A stretch of 20,188 nt of DNA from JBECKQ01 sp040235375 (GTDB lineage Bacteria > Planctomycetota > Phycisphaerae > UBA1845), in the NCBI GenBank assembly GCA_040235375.1, contig JBECKQ010000157.1, positions 1 through 20,188 on the forward strand, read 5' to 3'. The notes below the pieces were generated by a model. The model was not told where the DNA came from and did not search any database. It was given only the letters and a program-made list of their open reading frames with translations. Positions within the stretch are counted from its first letter, which is position 1. The number at the start of each line of letters is the position of its first letter. This document shows, in pieces, positions 1 to 7,987 of the stretch. The translations under genes were made by a program, and so were the position numbers.

Positions 1-673
1 GGTTCCACCGTTTGAACAACGCAAGCAGATCGTACTGGTCGCGCTTGACGGCGCGCGTCAGCAGCAGAATCATCGCGCCGAGGAAGCCGAACAGGTATCC
101 GGCCAGATGCGCCGAGTGGGCCACGGGTGTGCCGGCCGCGGCGAACTGCGGGGCGATGATATTGTCCCACAGGATGATCTTCAGGACGATGATCAACATC
201 GCCGGCACGTGAATCACCCCGATGAAGAAGAAGATGTACAGCACGGTGACCCGGCTGCGCGGAAACAGCACCAGGTACGCCGCCGTGACCGCGGAGATGG
301 ACCCGCTGGCCCCCAGCAACGACGCGTCCGACACCCAGTTGAAGGCCAGGCCGGCGAATATCCCCCCGGCCAGATAGAACAGCAGGTAGGGAATGCTGCC
401 GAGCTTCGCGTTGACGCCGTTTCCGAACACCCACAAGAACAGCATGTTGCCCACCAGGTGGAGCACGTCCGCGTGGGCGAACTGGTAGGTGATCAGTTGA
501 TAGAAGGCCGGATGCTGCCCGTTAAGAACGAAGTGCTGCTCCTTGAACGCCTGGAGCGGACCGGTGGGCGCAAAATCGAAGATGAGAAAGACAACGATAT
601 TGAGACCCACCAACGCAACGTTCGCGATGGGGGCGTGACGAACGGAAGTTTCGGTGCGAATCGGAATAAACAC
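1..673 (-). CDS. Rhomboid family intramembrane serine protease (3' end outside window)
   Basis: Membrane-embedded serine protease that cleaves transmembrane segments of other proteins; the substrate is unknown. Translating the minus strand from a GTG at 673 gives 224 open codons running off the window edge. Rhomboid hallmarks are all present: H-L-V-G-N (H72, N76) in the second helix region, the catalytic serine motif G-A-S-G (S123), and the catalytic histidine in A-H-L-A-G-Y-L-F-G (H189). About six hydrophobic helices are visible (near 17-33, 72-84, 94-112, 121-138, 143-166, 186-206). The N-terminus V-F-I-P-I-R-T-E is typical of bacterial rhomboids, so I prefer 673; a GTG at 700 in the same frame is possible. 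It follows the DUF1844 gene by 44 bases on the same strand, so the two may be co-transcribed. The family call is secure; the exact start is less so. Confidence 0.93.
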   Translation of the reverse strand, partial: MFIPIRTETSVRHAPIANVALVGLNIVVFLIFDFAPTGPLQAFKEQHFVLNGQHPAFYQLITYQFAHADVLHLVGNMLFLWVFGNGVNAKLGSIPYLLFYLAGGIFAGLAFNWVSDASLLGASGSISAVTAAYLVLFPRSRVTVLYIFFFIGVIHVPAMLIIVLKIILWDNIIAPQFAAAGTPVAHSAHLAGYLFGFLGAMILLLTRAVKRDQYDLLALFKRWN

Positions 674-717
674 GACTATTGGCTCTGCGAGCCGCGACAC
701 GTCGAATACGGCGCGCC

Positions 718-1140
718 TCAGGCCGGCTGCTGCGGTCCCCCCTCACCGGCCGCCCCGCGGGCAATGGTGTTGACGATCTGAACGTACATCATCCGCAGCT
801 CGTGCAATGTCCCTGACAGGATCTTCGTCTCTTCTTCCGTGAGATTCCCCGCGGTCTTCTCCTCGATCATCTCGAGCATGTCGATGTGGAAGCGGGCTGC
901 TTCCGGATCGGGCGGCATGCTCTCTCCACCCGGCCCCCGCAATCCGCCGAGGGCGATCACGGCCTGCATTCCGACCAGGTTGATCAGGTGCGCGAAGGTG
1001 GGATTCCCGAGCGCGGCCTGCTGAGCGCCGGCCTCGGTCACCTTCTTTTCTTCGTTTGCGAGCCGCTCCTTCTCCTGCTGGGCCTCCGCTTTCCAATCGG
1101 AATCCACCTGAATCTTGGGGCCTTCGTCGTTTTCTGGCAT
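718..1140 (-). CDS. DUF1844 domain-containing protein
   Basis: Small soluble protein of 140 residues with no known biochemical activity. The N-terminal third (about 14-40) is charged and probably a coiled coil. The core, 42-128, matches DUF1844: a helix with N-P-T-F-A-H-L-I-N-L-V-G-M-Q-A, a G-G-L-R-G-P linker, a D-P-E-A-A-R-F-H-I-D-M-L-E helix and a final L-H-E-L-R-M-M-Y-V helix. The tail is Gly/Pro/Gln rich. The frame stays open upstream to a TTG at 1278, but the ATG at 1140 is preceded by GGCGGAG at a good distance and gives the normal family length, so I start there. It lies between the BshC-like gene upstream and the rhomboid gene downstream, all on the minus strand. Confidence 0.9.
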   Translation of the reverse strand: MPENDEGPKIQVDSDWKAEAQQEKERLANEEKKVTEAGAQQAALGNPTFAHLINLVGMQAVIALGGLRGPGGESMPPDPEAARFHIDMLEMIEEKTAGNLTEEETKILSGTLHELRMMYVQIVNTIARGAAGEGGPQQPA

Positions 1141-1274
1141 GTCACACTCCGCCCAGTCCGTATCTCGTATCCACCGCAGCCGCCGTCCTGCCTGCTCTTT
1201 AAGCCTATCGCGATTGGCCGGATATGTCACGCGAGCGGCGTACATCGCGGCGTGACGCGCCTCGCCAGCGGCGT

Positions 1275-2831
1275 TCAATCCGCAAGGTCATGCGTGGCGG
1301 GCAACGCTTCGATCAGTCGCTCGAGCTCAGCGCGCGTGAGGATGGCGAAAAAGTAATCTCGGCGGCGCGCCTCGACGTTTTCTACGGACCATCGCCGGGC
1401 CCGTTCCAGCTCGTCGCGCAGATGCGTTCGCACCTCGGGATGCACGTCGAGAATACGCTGATTGGCCGACCGGATTTCGTGAAACACGCGACGGCGCTCG
1501 GCATGATGGTCCGGCTCGCTCTCGCGCAGATAACCCGAACGGTCGATCCACCGCTGTCGCTCTTCGACGTTAGCTTCGATCCGCTCGTCGTCGATGTACC
1601 GCTGCGGGTTGTATTCGACGTCCCGCACGCGGCGTCGCGCGATGCGCACGGCGTCGCGCTGGAGCGGATGCGTCGGCAGATCGGGATGCAGCGTCGCGGA
1701 GACGCAGGCGATCCCCGGTGGCTCGATGCCGAAGTACTCGCGAATCAGCTCGTCCGTCGCCCGGTCGTAGCGCGCCCCGCCGACGCCGTGGATGAACAGG
1801 TCCCCGAGCACGAGCCTGGCCCAGAGCGTTAGCGTCATGGCCCGCGGCCGGAACCTCCACGGCCGCATGGCGGCGAGCTCGCCGGCCATCGTATTCCAGT
1901 CACTTGTTGCCGCGCCGCTCAGTCGACCGAGCGGCGTCCCGCCGGCGTACAGCTCGACGCTTCCGTTCGCCGGGCGCACGAACAGCCGCCGACGACGTTC
2001 GTCGCCACGATAGACCCAGACCGGCAGCTCACACTGCGTCTCGTCACAACGAAGGTCCGGCACCGGACGCTGCGAACCGATTACGCCGAACTCTCGGCGA
2101 TACGCTTCCAGCGACCGGTTGTAGGCATCAGCAAACCGCCGCGCGTTGGCGATCATCTCGCCCAGCAGCGGACCGCCCCATACCCGGCTGACGCGCTCAT
2201 CCCGGATGCCGATGCCCAGTGCTCGTTCGACCGCCTTGCGGCCGGCCACCGCCTGGTCGACCCAGTCGCCTGCCACCGGCGCGGACGTGTAGGCGTCGAG
2301 GAATATAGGCATCATCGTGTCGCCCACTCGATCGCCCAGGCAATTGCGCACGGCGGACGCGAAGTGTTCGCGCAGGTCACGATCGACGGCCGGAATCAGC
2401 TCGAAAGCGCCGCGCCACCAGGGGGCGTAGGAGATCGATTCCACCACCACGCCGTCCTTACGGACGCGGGGCACGTCGAGATGCGTGCTCTTGGGCACGT
2501 CCTGATCGACGATGAGGTTGACGGCGACGCCGCCGACGGCCTCCGCAAGCCGAACGGCAACCACGTGCTTCGCCCAAACGCCGGTATGAATGAAGTCCGG
2601 CTGATGCCCGGTCACGATCATCAGCCGGTCATCGCCGGCCAAAAAGTCGCGTCGCACGCGGCGGCGCAGCTCGTTGAGCGGCACCCCGAACACCTCGCGC
2701 GTGCAGCGCGAAAGCAACTCGTGGTTATGCCGGGCAATGCCCGCCAGCGCGGACGCCGGCGGCTCGACGAGCACGGCCCCGTGCTCGGGTGTATTCAGTC
2801 GCGAGAAGTCGATCCGTCGCGACGAGGCCAC
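1275..2831 (-). CDS. BshC-like conserved protein of unknown function
   Basis: A 518-residue soluble protein without signal peptide or membrane segment. It recalls, distantly, the bacillithiol-synthesis enzyme family BshC (PF10079) in overall size and in blocks such as T-G-H-Q-P-D-F-I-H-T-G-V-W-A-K (74-88), C-D-E-T-Q-C-E-L-P-V-W-V-Y-R (262-275) and L-F-I-H-G-V-G-G-A-R-Y-D-R-A-T-D (345-360). Similar long proteins occur in planctomycetes, usually labelled hypothetical or BshC-like. The C-terminal 130 residues are Arg/Glu rich and probably helical. The GTG start at 2831 lies one base after the TGA of the glycosyltransferase gene, so translation is probably coupled. Whether it makes bacillithiol or any thiol cannot be told from the sequence: no bshA or bshB is in the window. 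The CDS call is firm, the function weak. Confidence 0.72.
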   Translation of the reverse strand: MASSRRIDFSRLNTPEHGAVLVEPPASALAGIARHNHELLSRCTREVFGVPLNELRRRVRRDFLAGDDRLMIVTGHQPDFIHTGVWAKHVVAVRLAEAVGGVAVNLIVDQDVPKSTHLDVPRVRKDGVVVESISYAPWWRGAFELIPAVDRDLREHFASAVRNCLGDRVGDTMMPIFLDAYTSAPVAGDWVDQAVAGRKAVERALGIGIRDERVSRVWGGPLLGEMIANARRFADAYNRSLEAYRREFGVIGSQRPVPDLRCDETQCELPVWVYRGDERRRRLFVRPANGSVELYAGGTPLGRLSGAATSDWNTMAGELAAMRPWRFRPRAMTLTLWARLVLGDLFIHGVGGARYDRATDELIREYFGIEPPGIACVSATLHPDLPTHPLQRDAVRIARRRVRDVEYNPQRYIDDERIEANVEERQRWIDRSGYLRESEPDHHAERRRVFHEIRSANQRILDVHPEVRTHLRDELERARRWSVENVEARRRDYFFAILTRAELERLIEALPATHDLAD

Positions 2832-2832
2832 T

Positions 2833-3624
2833 TCAGGTTGGGACGCACTTTGTAGTTGCAGGGGCGCACTCCCGCGGAGGCGATTCTGAAATCCACCGGC
2901 AGGCCCGCGTTGTCGCGGACGGTTCGAACGACCGCACCGCTCGGATGAACACGTCGAGGTAGTGCCGGTACCGGCGGACCGGATCGTCGAGCCCGTGTCC
3001 GAAGGTCCGATTCGTGTCGCAGTACACCAGCCGCACGGGGATCTCGCGGATTCGCAGGCACAGCGCGGCGGCCTGGGCCCAGAACTGCATCGGCATCGCG
3101 TATCCCGGCTCGGTCACGCTCATCCGCGCGAGGGACTCCACGCGGTAGGCCTTGAACCCGCAGAATGCGTCGGTCAGTGCCCAACCGAACCGGTCGTTCA
3201 GCATGCGCGTGATCCGCATGTTGATGGAGCGGCGGTCGGGCGGCGGCAGGTCGTCTTTGTCACTGGGGGCGAGGTACCGTGAGCCGCTGACGACATCGGC
3301 GTCATCCTCGCCGATGGCGCGCACGAACCGCGGAATGGCGATGGGATCGTGCTGGCCGTCGCAGTCCATCGTGATCAGCCAGTCGTAGCCGTGGCGGATT
3401 GCGAAGTTGAAGGAATCGACGATGCTCTGACCATAGCCCATGTTGACGCGGTGCCGAATGATGCGAAGACCCGGTATACGGTTCAGAATCTCCGGCGTGC
3501 GGTCCGTGGAGCCGTCGTCGACGACGAGAATCTCGTCGGCGAAGCACTTGGCGCGTGACACCAGGGGGCGCAAAGAGCCCTCTTCATTAAAGACGGGGAT
3601 TGCGAGTAAGATCCTGTCAGGCAA
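2833..3624 (-). CDS. Family 2 glycosyltransferase, dolichol-phosphate-mannose-synthase-like
   Basis: GT-A fold transferase, probably using a nucleotide-sugar donor and a lipid-phosphate or cell-surface acceptor at the inner membrane face. With the chosen start it has 263 residues: V-F-N-E-E near 11-15, nucleotide-binding D-D-G-S-T-D at 36-41, and the metal-binding D-C-D motif (D87, D89) in M-D-C-D-G-Q-H-D. F-C-G-F-K-A-Y is the acceptor-side motif typical of DPM1-type enzymes. No C-terminal membrane helices are seen. The frame is open to a GTG at 3702, but a TTG at 3624 is preceded by GGAGG nine bases upstream and starts right before the first beta strand, so I prefer it. It is coupled to the BshC-like gene (stop at 2833, next start at 2831). 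The real acceptor is unknown. Confidence 0.88.
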   Translation of the reverse strand: MPDRILLAIPVFNEEGSLRPLVSRAKCFADEILVVDDGSTDRTPEILNRIPGLRIIRHRVNMGYGQSIVDSFNFAIRHGYDWLITMDCDGQHDPIAIPRFVRAIGEDDADVVSGSRYLAPSDKDDLPPPDRRSINMRITRMLNDRFGWALTDAFCGFKAYRVESLARMSVTEPGYAMPMQFWAQAAALCLRIREIPVRLVYCDTNRTFGHGLDDPVRRYRHYLDVFIRAVRSFEPSATTRACRWISESPPRECAPATTKCVPT

Positions 3625-3840
3625 AAGCTTGCGCCTCCAGTTGAAGTCCGCGACCGCCCGAGTCCTTTCGGATGGTAGGCGGCGAGGGCTAAAAATCAAC
3701 ACCCACCGGCCACCCGCCTCGTGACCTTACCGGCCAGATTCGCTAAGCTATGCAACTCTTGCGGTTTGACGAAACTTTTAACAGGTCTCGTCCCGATCTA
3801 GCGAACAAGAAAGCGAGATTTCACAGGGGGCTCTCTGACC

Positions 3841-4854
3841 ATGCGTATGTTCGCGATTCGAGCCGCAGCGATCGTGGTCACGACCGCGCTTTTCGGAGGA
3901 GGCTGCGCCGAAATCAACCGCGCTCAGGCCAACCGGCACGTGGACAGCGGCCTCAAGCTGATGGAGAAGAACGAGTTCGACGCGGCCATCCGCGAGTTCG
4001 AGGCCGCGACGGAAATGGCCCCTCAACTGGCCGTCGCGCACTCGAAACTCGGTATTATCTACCGGCGCATGGGTGACTACGACCGGGCCATCGACTGCTT
4101 TGCGGAGGCGGTGCGGCTGCGTCCGCGATCGTTCGTGGACACCTTCAACCTTGCCCAGCTTTACCATTTCACTAAGCGGCTTCATGACGCCGTCGAGGCA
4201 TACCTGCATGCCTGCGAGCTCCGCCCGAATGATTTCGATGCCCACCTCAACCTCGGCGTCTGCTACCAGCAGCTGGACAACAGCGGGCAGGCAGTCGAGA
4301 GCTTCCAGGAGGCCATCGCGATCGATCCGGACCGGCCCTTCGCTTACGTGAATCTTGGCGTCGCCCTGGACCGGCAGGGCAAATACTACGAGGCCATCAG
4401 CGCTTACAAGAATGCGCTGGAACGAGACAATCATCAGCCGCTCGTTTTGGTCAACCTGGCCCAGACGTACATGAACCAGGATCGCTTGAAGATGGCCCGC
4501 AAGACGCTCGAGCAGGCGGTGGAGATGGACCCGTCGCTGCCGGCCGCGCACGAAGCGCTCGCTTACTGCCAGTTCCGTTCCCAGGACTTCGCCGCGGCGA
4601 GGGAGTCTTATCAGAAGGCCCTTTCGCTCAACCCGCGCCTGGCCAGCGCGTACGCCGGGTTGGGCAGCATCGAGATGCTCGAAGTGCTCAGCCACGACGG
4701 CGGGGCCAAGCGTGAGTTGGCCCTCGAATACTGGCACCGCTCCCTCGAGCTCGACGCCGATCAGCCGAAGATCCGGGCACTCATCGAGAAATACACCGAA
4801 AACCGGCAGCACCCCGACAGCGTGCTGCTCGGCGTCGTCGGCAAAAGTGAGTGA
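3841..4854 (+). CDS. TPR-repeat lipoprotein
   Basis: A 337-residue exported scaffold protein. The N-terminus (M-R-M-F-A-I-R, a hydrophobic stretch 8-18, then L-F-G-G-G-C with C22) looks like a lipoprotein signal, though the lipobox is not canonical. From about residue 30 to 308 there are eight consecutive 34-residue tetratricopeptide repeats, each ending in a P-x pair (for example M-A-P-Q, L-R-P-R, I-D-P-D, M-D-P-S, L-N-P-R); the last carries an insertion of a few residues. TPR arrays bind other proteins, and similar ones serve in pilus or outer-membrane assembly, but no partner is identifiable here. The ATG at 3841 has AGGGGG upstream. It is divergent from the glycosyltransferase gene across about 216 bases and lies 69 bases before the Ada-like gene. 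Confidence 0.88.
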   Translation: MRMFAIRAAAIVVTTALFGGGCAEINRAQANRHVDSGLKLMEKNEFDAAIREFEAATEMAPQLAVAHSKLGIIYRRMGDYDRAIDCFAEAVRLRPRSFVDTFNLAQLYHFTKRLHDAVEAYLHACELRPNDFDAHLNLGVCYQQLDNSGQAVESFQEAIAIDPDRPFAYVNLGVALDRQGKYYEAISAYKNALERDNHQPLVLVNLAQTYMNQDRLKMARKTLEQAVEMDPSLPAAHEALAYCQFRSQDFAAARESYQKALSLNPRLASAYAGLGSIEMLEVLSHDGGAKRELALEYWHRSLELDADQPKIRALIEKYTENRQHPDSVLLGVVGKSE

Positions 4855-4923
4855 TCGGCCCCCCTGCGGCGAACCGCAAGATTCGGGTCGCGTCCCGGCA
4901 TCCCTGCCGTCTACACTGCCTGC

Positions 4924-5808
4924 ATGATACAAGCGCTTGCTTCCTGCGATTACGAGCGGATGGCCGAGGCGATCCGGTATCTCGATGAGAACTGGGATCG
5001 CCGCCCAAACCTGGACGACGTGGCGGCGGCCGTGCACCTCAGCAAGTATCACTTCCAGCGGCTCTTCAGCCGGTGGGTCGGAATCAGCCCGAAGCGGTTC
5101 CTCCAGTTCCGCACGCTCGAGCGGGCCCGGGCGTTGCTCCGCGAGCCGCGCCCGCTGCTCGACGTGGCCACGGCCTTGAACCTGTCGGGCGTGAGCCGCC
5201 TGCACGACCTGTTTGTCACTATCGAGGCGGTCACGCCGGGAGAGTACAAGTCCGGCGGCTGCGGACTGCAAGTCGACTACGGCGTGCGGCCGAGCCCGTT
5301 CGGGCCGTGCATCATCGGCGTATCGCAGCGCGGCGTGTGCACGCTCGCGTTCTGCGACGGCGCGGATGAGCGCGTGGCCGAGTCACTTGTTCGCGGACGC
5401 TGGCCGAGTGCCACTTTGCGTCACAACCCGCGGGCGGCGGTGCGCGTGGCCGCGGCGGTCTTCTCCACCCCCGCAAGCAGGCGAGACAGCGAGCCGCTGC
5501 CGATCCTGCTTCGCGGCACAAACTTTCAGCTGAAGGTGTGGGAGGCGCTGCTCCGCGTCGAGCCCGGCACGGTGGCGTCGTACGAGCAGATCGCCGCCTC
5601 GATCGGACTCCCGGGCGCGGTCCGCGCCGTGGGCAGCGCCCTGGGCGCGAACCCGGTCTGTTACGTGATCCCCTGTCACCGCGTGGTTCGCAAATCGGGC
5701 GAACTGGGCGGCTATCACTGGGGCGTCGAGCGCAAGCGAGCGATGCTCTGGCGCGAGACCCTGAGCCGTGCTGCGAAGGAGAGCGGCGATGTCCGTCGCG
5801 CCGACTGA
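4924..5808 (+). CDS. Ada-like fusion: AraC HTH plus O6-methylguanine-DNA methyltransferase
   Basis: A 294-residue repair protein and regulator. Residues 10-107 form an AraC-type double helix-turn-helix (L-D-D-V-A-A-A-V-H-L-S-K-Y-H-F-Q-R-L-F). Residues about 118-190 are the variable N-lobe, and 197-282 the alkyltransferase active domain, with the Arg-finger helix (A-V-R-A-V-G-S-A-L-G-A-N-P) and the acceptor motif P-C-H-R-V (C251). The enzyme transfers a methyl group from O6-methylguanine to C251 and is consumed. E. coli Ada also has an N-terminal Cys4-zinc phosphotriester-repair domain; it is absent here, so if it regulates transcription the trigger must differ. The ATG at 4924 has no clear Shine-Dalgarno. 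Its end overlaps the EamA gene by 20 bases, so the two are probably one transcript. Confidence 0.93.
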   Translation: MIQALASCDYERMAEAIRYLDENWDRRPNLDDVAAAVHLSKYHFQRLFSRWVGISPKRFLQFRTLERARALLREPRPLLDVATALNLSGVSRLHDLFVTIEAVTPGEYKSGGCGLQVDYGVRPSPFGPCIIGVSQRGVCTLAFCDGADERVAESLVRGRWPSATLRHNPRAAVRVAAAVFSTPASRRDSEPLPILLRGTNFQLKVWEALLRVEPGTVASYEQIAASIGLPGAVRAVGSALGANPVCYVIPCHRVVRKSGELGGYHWGVERKRAMLWRETLSRAAKESGDVRRAD

Positions 5809-6796
5809 AGATCGCGTGCCGTCGGCGTCACGCGTCGCCCTCGCCTATGCGACGGTCTGCCTGGTGTGGGGCTCGACCTACCTGGCGATCCGTTTTGCGG
5901 TGGAGACCCTGCCACCGTTGCTCATGGCCTCGACGCGCTACCTGGTGGCCGGTGCGATCTTGTTTCCGCTCGCGCGGCGTGCGGCGCCCGGACCATTAAC
6001 AAAGCGGCAGTGGATCGGGGCCGCGATCGTCGGAACGCTCATGCTGCTCGGCGGCAATGGGCTCGTGTGCTGGTCCGAGCAGCACGTCGTATCGAGCCTG
6101 GCGGCGCTGCTCATCGCCACGATACCGCTGTGGATGATTCTGTTCGACTGGTTGTTCTATCGTGGCGCGCGTCCGACGCGGGTGGCAATCATTGGTCTGG
6201 CGCTCGGCCTGACCGGTGTTTACTTCCTGGTCGATCCTGCGGGGTTGGCGGGAGAGCGTGTTTATCTACCGGGCGCGGTGGCACTTCTGGCGGCGTGCGT
6301 TTTCTGGGCATTGGGATCGTTGTACTCGCGGCGCTGCCAGCAACCGGCGAGCACACCGCTCGCGACCGCCATGCAGATGCTCACCGGCGGTTCGGCCCTC
6401 GGGATCGTGGGTCTTCTGGCCGGCGAAGCGGAACGAGTGAACTTCGCGGCGATCTCTTTCCGTTCCGTGGCCGCCCTGGCGTACTTGGTCATCTTCGGAT
6501 CGCTGCTGGCCATGTCTGCATATGTGTGGCTGCTGCAGCACCGACCAGCCGCACAAGTGAGCACGTATGCGTTCGTGAATCCGGTGGTGGCGGTGTTTCT
6601 GGGCGTGGCCGTGGCGGGAGAGCCCTTTACTCCACGCACGGCGCTGGGTGGCGCGCTCATTCTCGCGGCCGTGGGGATGATTACGCTGAGCAGTCGGATC
6701 GCCGGTCGCAGCGCAAGGCGCGCGGTTCAACCGGTAAAGCAAACCGATCGCGACATGGTGGTGTCAGCAACGGTCACGTTCGATGGCGATACGTGA
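5789..6796 (+). CDS. EamA/DMT family transporter
   Basis: Inner-membrane transporter of the drug/metabolite transporter superfamily, 335 residues with about ten hydrophobic helices arranged as two EamA repeats (roughly 18-145 and 158-292). Landmarks are W-G-S-T-Y-L-A-I-R in helix 1, the Y-L-V-A-G stretch, and a second-repeat P-V-V-A-V-F-L-G-V-A-V-A-G-E motif. It resembles the YedA/RhaT-like group, whose substrates are mostly small metabolites or amino acids; the substrate here is unknown. The ATG at 5789 has AAGGAGAG seven bases upstream, better than the in-frame GTG at 5768. The start lies inside the Ada-like gene, and the last 23 bases overlap the end of infA on the other strand. The tail after the last helix is about 40 residues, hydrophilic. 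Confidence 0.93.
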   Translation: MSVAPTEDRVPSASRVALAYATVCLVWGSTYLAIRFAVETLPPLLMASTRYLVAGAILFPLARRAAPGPLTKRQWIGAAIVGTLMLLGGNGLVCWSEQHVVSSLAALLIATIPLWMILFDWLFYRGARPTRVAIIGLALGLTGVYFLVDPAGLAGERVYLPGAVALLAACVFWALGSLYSRRCQQPASTPLATAMQMLTGGSALGIVGLLAGEAERVNFAAISFRSVAALAYLVIFGSLLAMSAYVWLLQHRPAAQVSTYAFVNPVVAVFLGVAVAGEPFTPRTALGGALILAAVGMITLSSRIAGRSARRAVQPVKQTDRDMVVSATVTFDGDT

Positions 6797-7004
6797 TTCG
6801 GCCGCGGGAGAGGTCATAAGGCGAGAGTTCGACGGTAACCTTGTCGCCGGGGAGGATGCGAATGTAGTGCTTGCGCATCTTGCCGGCGATGGTACAGAGG
6901 GCCTCATGCTTGCCGTCGCCCATTTCCGCTTCGACCATGAACATCGCGTTAGGCAGGGCCTTCGTGACGGTGCCTTCTATCTGAATGCTGTCTGACTTGG
7001 CCAC
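6774..7004 (-). CDS. infA: Translation initiation factor IF-1
   Basis: IF-1 binds the ribosomal A site during initiation. The 76-residue protein is the OB-fold of normal family length: G-T-V-T-K-A-L-P-N-A-M-F near 11-22, then G-K-M-R-K-H-Y-I-R-I-L-P-G-D-K-V-T-V-E-L-S-P-Y-D and the terminal R-G-R-I-T-Y-R. A GTG start at 7004 (giving an A-K-S-D-S-I N-terminus, equivalent to the usual M-A-K) has GGAGG four bases upstream; the frame is open to 7037 but the extension has no family counterpart. It stands alone, not in a ribosomal protein cluster, and its last seven codons overlap the convergent EamA gene. A sigma-70-type promoter is proposed at 7142-7170. Confidence 0.95.
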   Translation of the reverse strand: MAKSDSIQIEGTVTKALPNAMFMVEAEMGDGKHEALCTIAGKMRKHYIRILPGDKVTVELSPYDLSRGRITYRHRT

Positions 7005-7370
7005 GATGCCTCCAGTCCACGCAGCGCCCAGCGCCACCCTGGCCCGATGGTTCCATGGTTCGTGGTAGCCGGTCAGGCCCCATAATATGGAGCCGAAAGG
7101 CGCCGCTCGCCATCGGCCCCGGTCTGAATACTGCGAAATGGATGCTATCCGCCCCCCTGAGGGGCGTCAATGCCATCGCCAGACGCCCACTGACTCGTGC
7201 CGCGACCGCGCCACATTTCATCGGGCGGTACTGAACCAGTGGGGTCGCACCGATAACCGCACGCCGACACGGCAAGGCCCTTCGCCCGCGTGCCGATGTA
7301 ACAGTCGGGCCCGCGCATACGAACCAGTCGGCCTCCAGGAAGACTTCTACCGGTCGTCCAGACGCTTGAT
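7005..7370. other. Intergenic region between infA and the pseudopilin operon
   Basis: This 366-base stretch separates two divergent genes. Frames across it are open in places, but none shows a recognisable protein or a convincing Shine-Dalgarno. It contains the proposed infA promoter on the minus strand (7142-7170) and an AT-rich island CATAATATGG at 7081-7090, which offers a TATTAT -10-like hexamer on the minus strand without a matching -35. I could not identify a clear plus-strand promoter for the pilin operon, and saw no tRNA-like cloverleaf. Confidence 0.5.
7142..7170 (-). promoter_or_regulatory. Candidate sigma-70 promoter of infA
   Basis: On the minus strand TTGACG (7170-7165) is followed after exactly 17 bases by TAGCAT (7147-7142). 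This matches the -35 consensus at five of six and the -10 at four of six positions. The spacer contains the palindrome CCCCTCAGGGG, which might be an operator or chance. Transcription would start near 7135, leaving about 130 bases of leader before the infA GTG. Confidence 0.4.
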
Positions 7371-7961
7371 ATGGCGACACCACAACGACAAACCACCAGA
7401 GGGCCGGTTGGTCGGCGGCGCCGGCACACGGCGCCAAGTGCGAACCGGGCGTTCAGCCTCGTCGAGGTGATGGCCGTGGCGGTGATCATCTCCGTCCTAG
7501 CGGCGATCGCCTACCCCCGGTATGCCTCAGCGGTGACGCGGGCGCGGCTGGACGCAGCCGCCCGGCGTGTGGTTATCGACCTGCGCTTTACGCAGCAGCG
7601 GGCCAGGACGAAATCCGCCGCGCAGCGCCTGCGCTTCGTCGCCGGCTCCAGCCAATACGTGATCGAGCAGAGCGAAGGCGACGACACCTGGTCCGCCATC
7701 AGCAACATCGACCGAGCGATCGCGTCCTACCGGGTCGACCTGTCGGAGCCGCCGTACGAAGTCCACGTTCAATACTCCGTGCTCGAGGACGTGATTTTCG
7801 AATTCAACGGGTTCGGAGATCCCGCGGCGAACGCAAGCATCGCGATCTTCGCCGGGGCCGATCAGCGAGTTATCAAGCTGGACGCCGCGACCGGCGGTAT
7901 CTCCGTAACTCGCGGCGCACACGTGATCAGTGATCCGGAAGTGGTCCCGCTGCCCGAATAG
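7371..7961 (+). CDS. Type II pseudopilin, FimT/GspH-like
   Basis: A 196-residue pilin-like protein. A 27-residue basic leader ends in N-R-A, then F-S-L-V-E-V-M at the start of a hydrophobic helix (28-48). Cleavage by prepilin peptidase is predicted between A27 and F28, with the conserved glutamate at mature position +5 (E32). The -1 residue is Ala rather than the usual Gly. After the helix come Y-P-R-Y-A-S-A-V and a beta-rich domain resembling GspH/FimT minor pilins. It is the first gene of a four-gene set and would be a minor tip subunit of a type II secretion or type IV pilus-like fibre. The ATG at 7371 has no obvious Shine-Dalgarno, so the start is moderately sure. Confidence 0.87.
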   Translation: MATPQRQTTRGPVGRRRRHTAPSANRAFSLVEVMAVAVIISVLAAIAYPRYASAVTRARLDAAARRVVIDLRFTQQRARTKSAAQRLRFVAGSSQYVIEQSEGDDTWSAISNIDRAIASYRVDLSEPPYEVHVQYSVLEDVIFEFNGFGDPAANASIAIFAGADQRVIKLDAATGGISVTRGAHVISDPEVVPLPE

Positions 7962-7987
7962 CCTCAACCGGGAGTGCCTCCGTCTCT

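Noticed and set aside
3778..5271. 497-codon open frame on the minus strand
   Set aside because: It lies opposite the TPR and Ada-like genes, whose translations show clear families; its own translation shows none. Long antisense frames are common at this GC content.
5866..6819. 317-codon plus-strand frame
   Set aside because: It is a shifted shadow of the EamA transporter gene, Arg/Gly rich and without hydrophobic helices.
7005..7370. Possible tRNA or small gene between infA and the pilin operon
   Set aside because: No cloverleaf with a T-loop GTTCRA motif and no coding frame with a recognisable protein were found.
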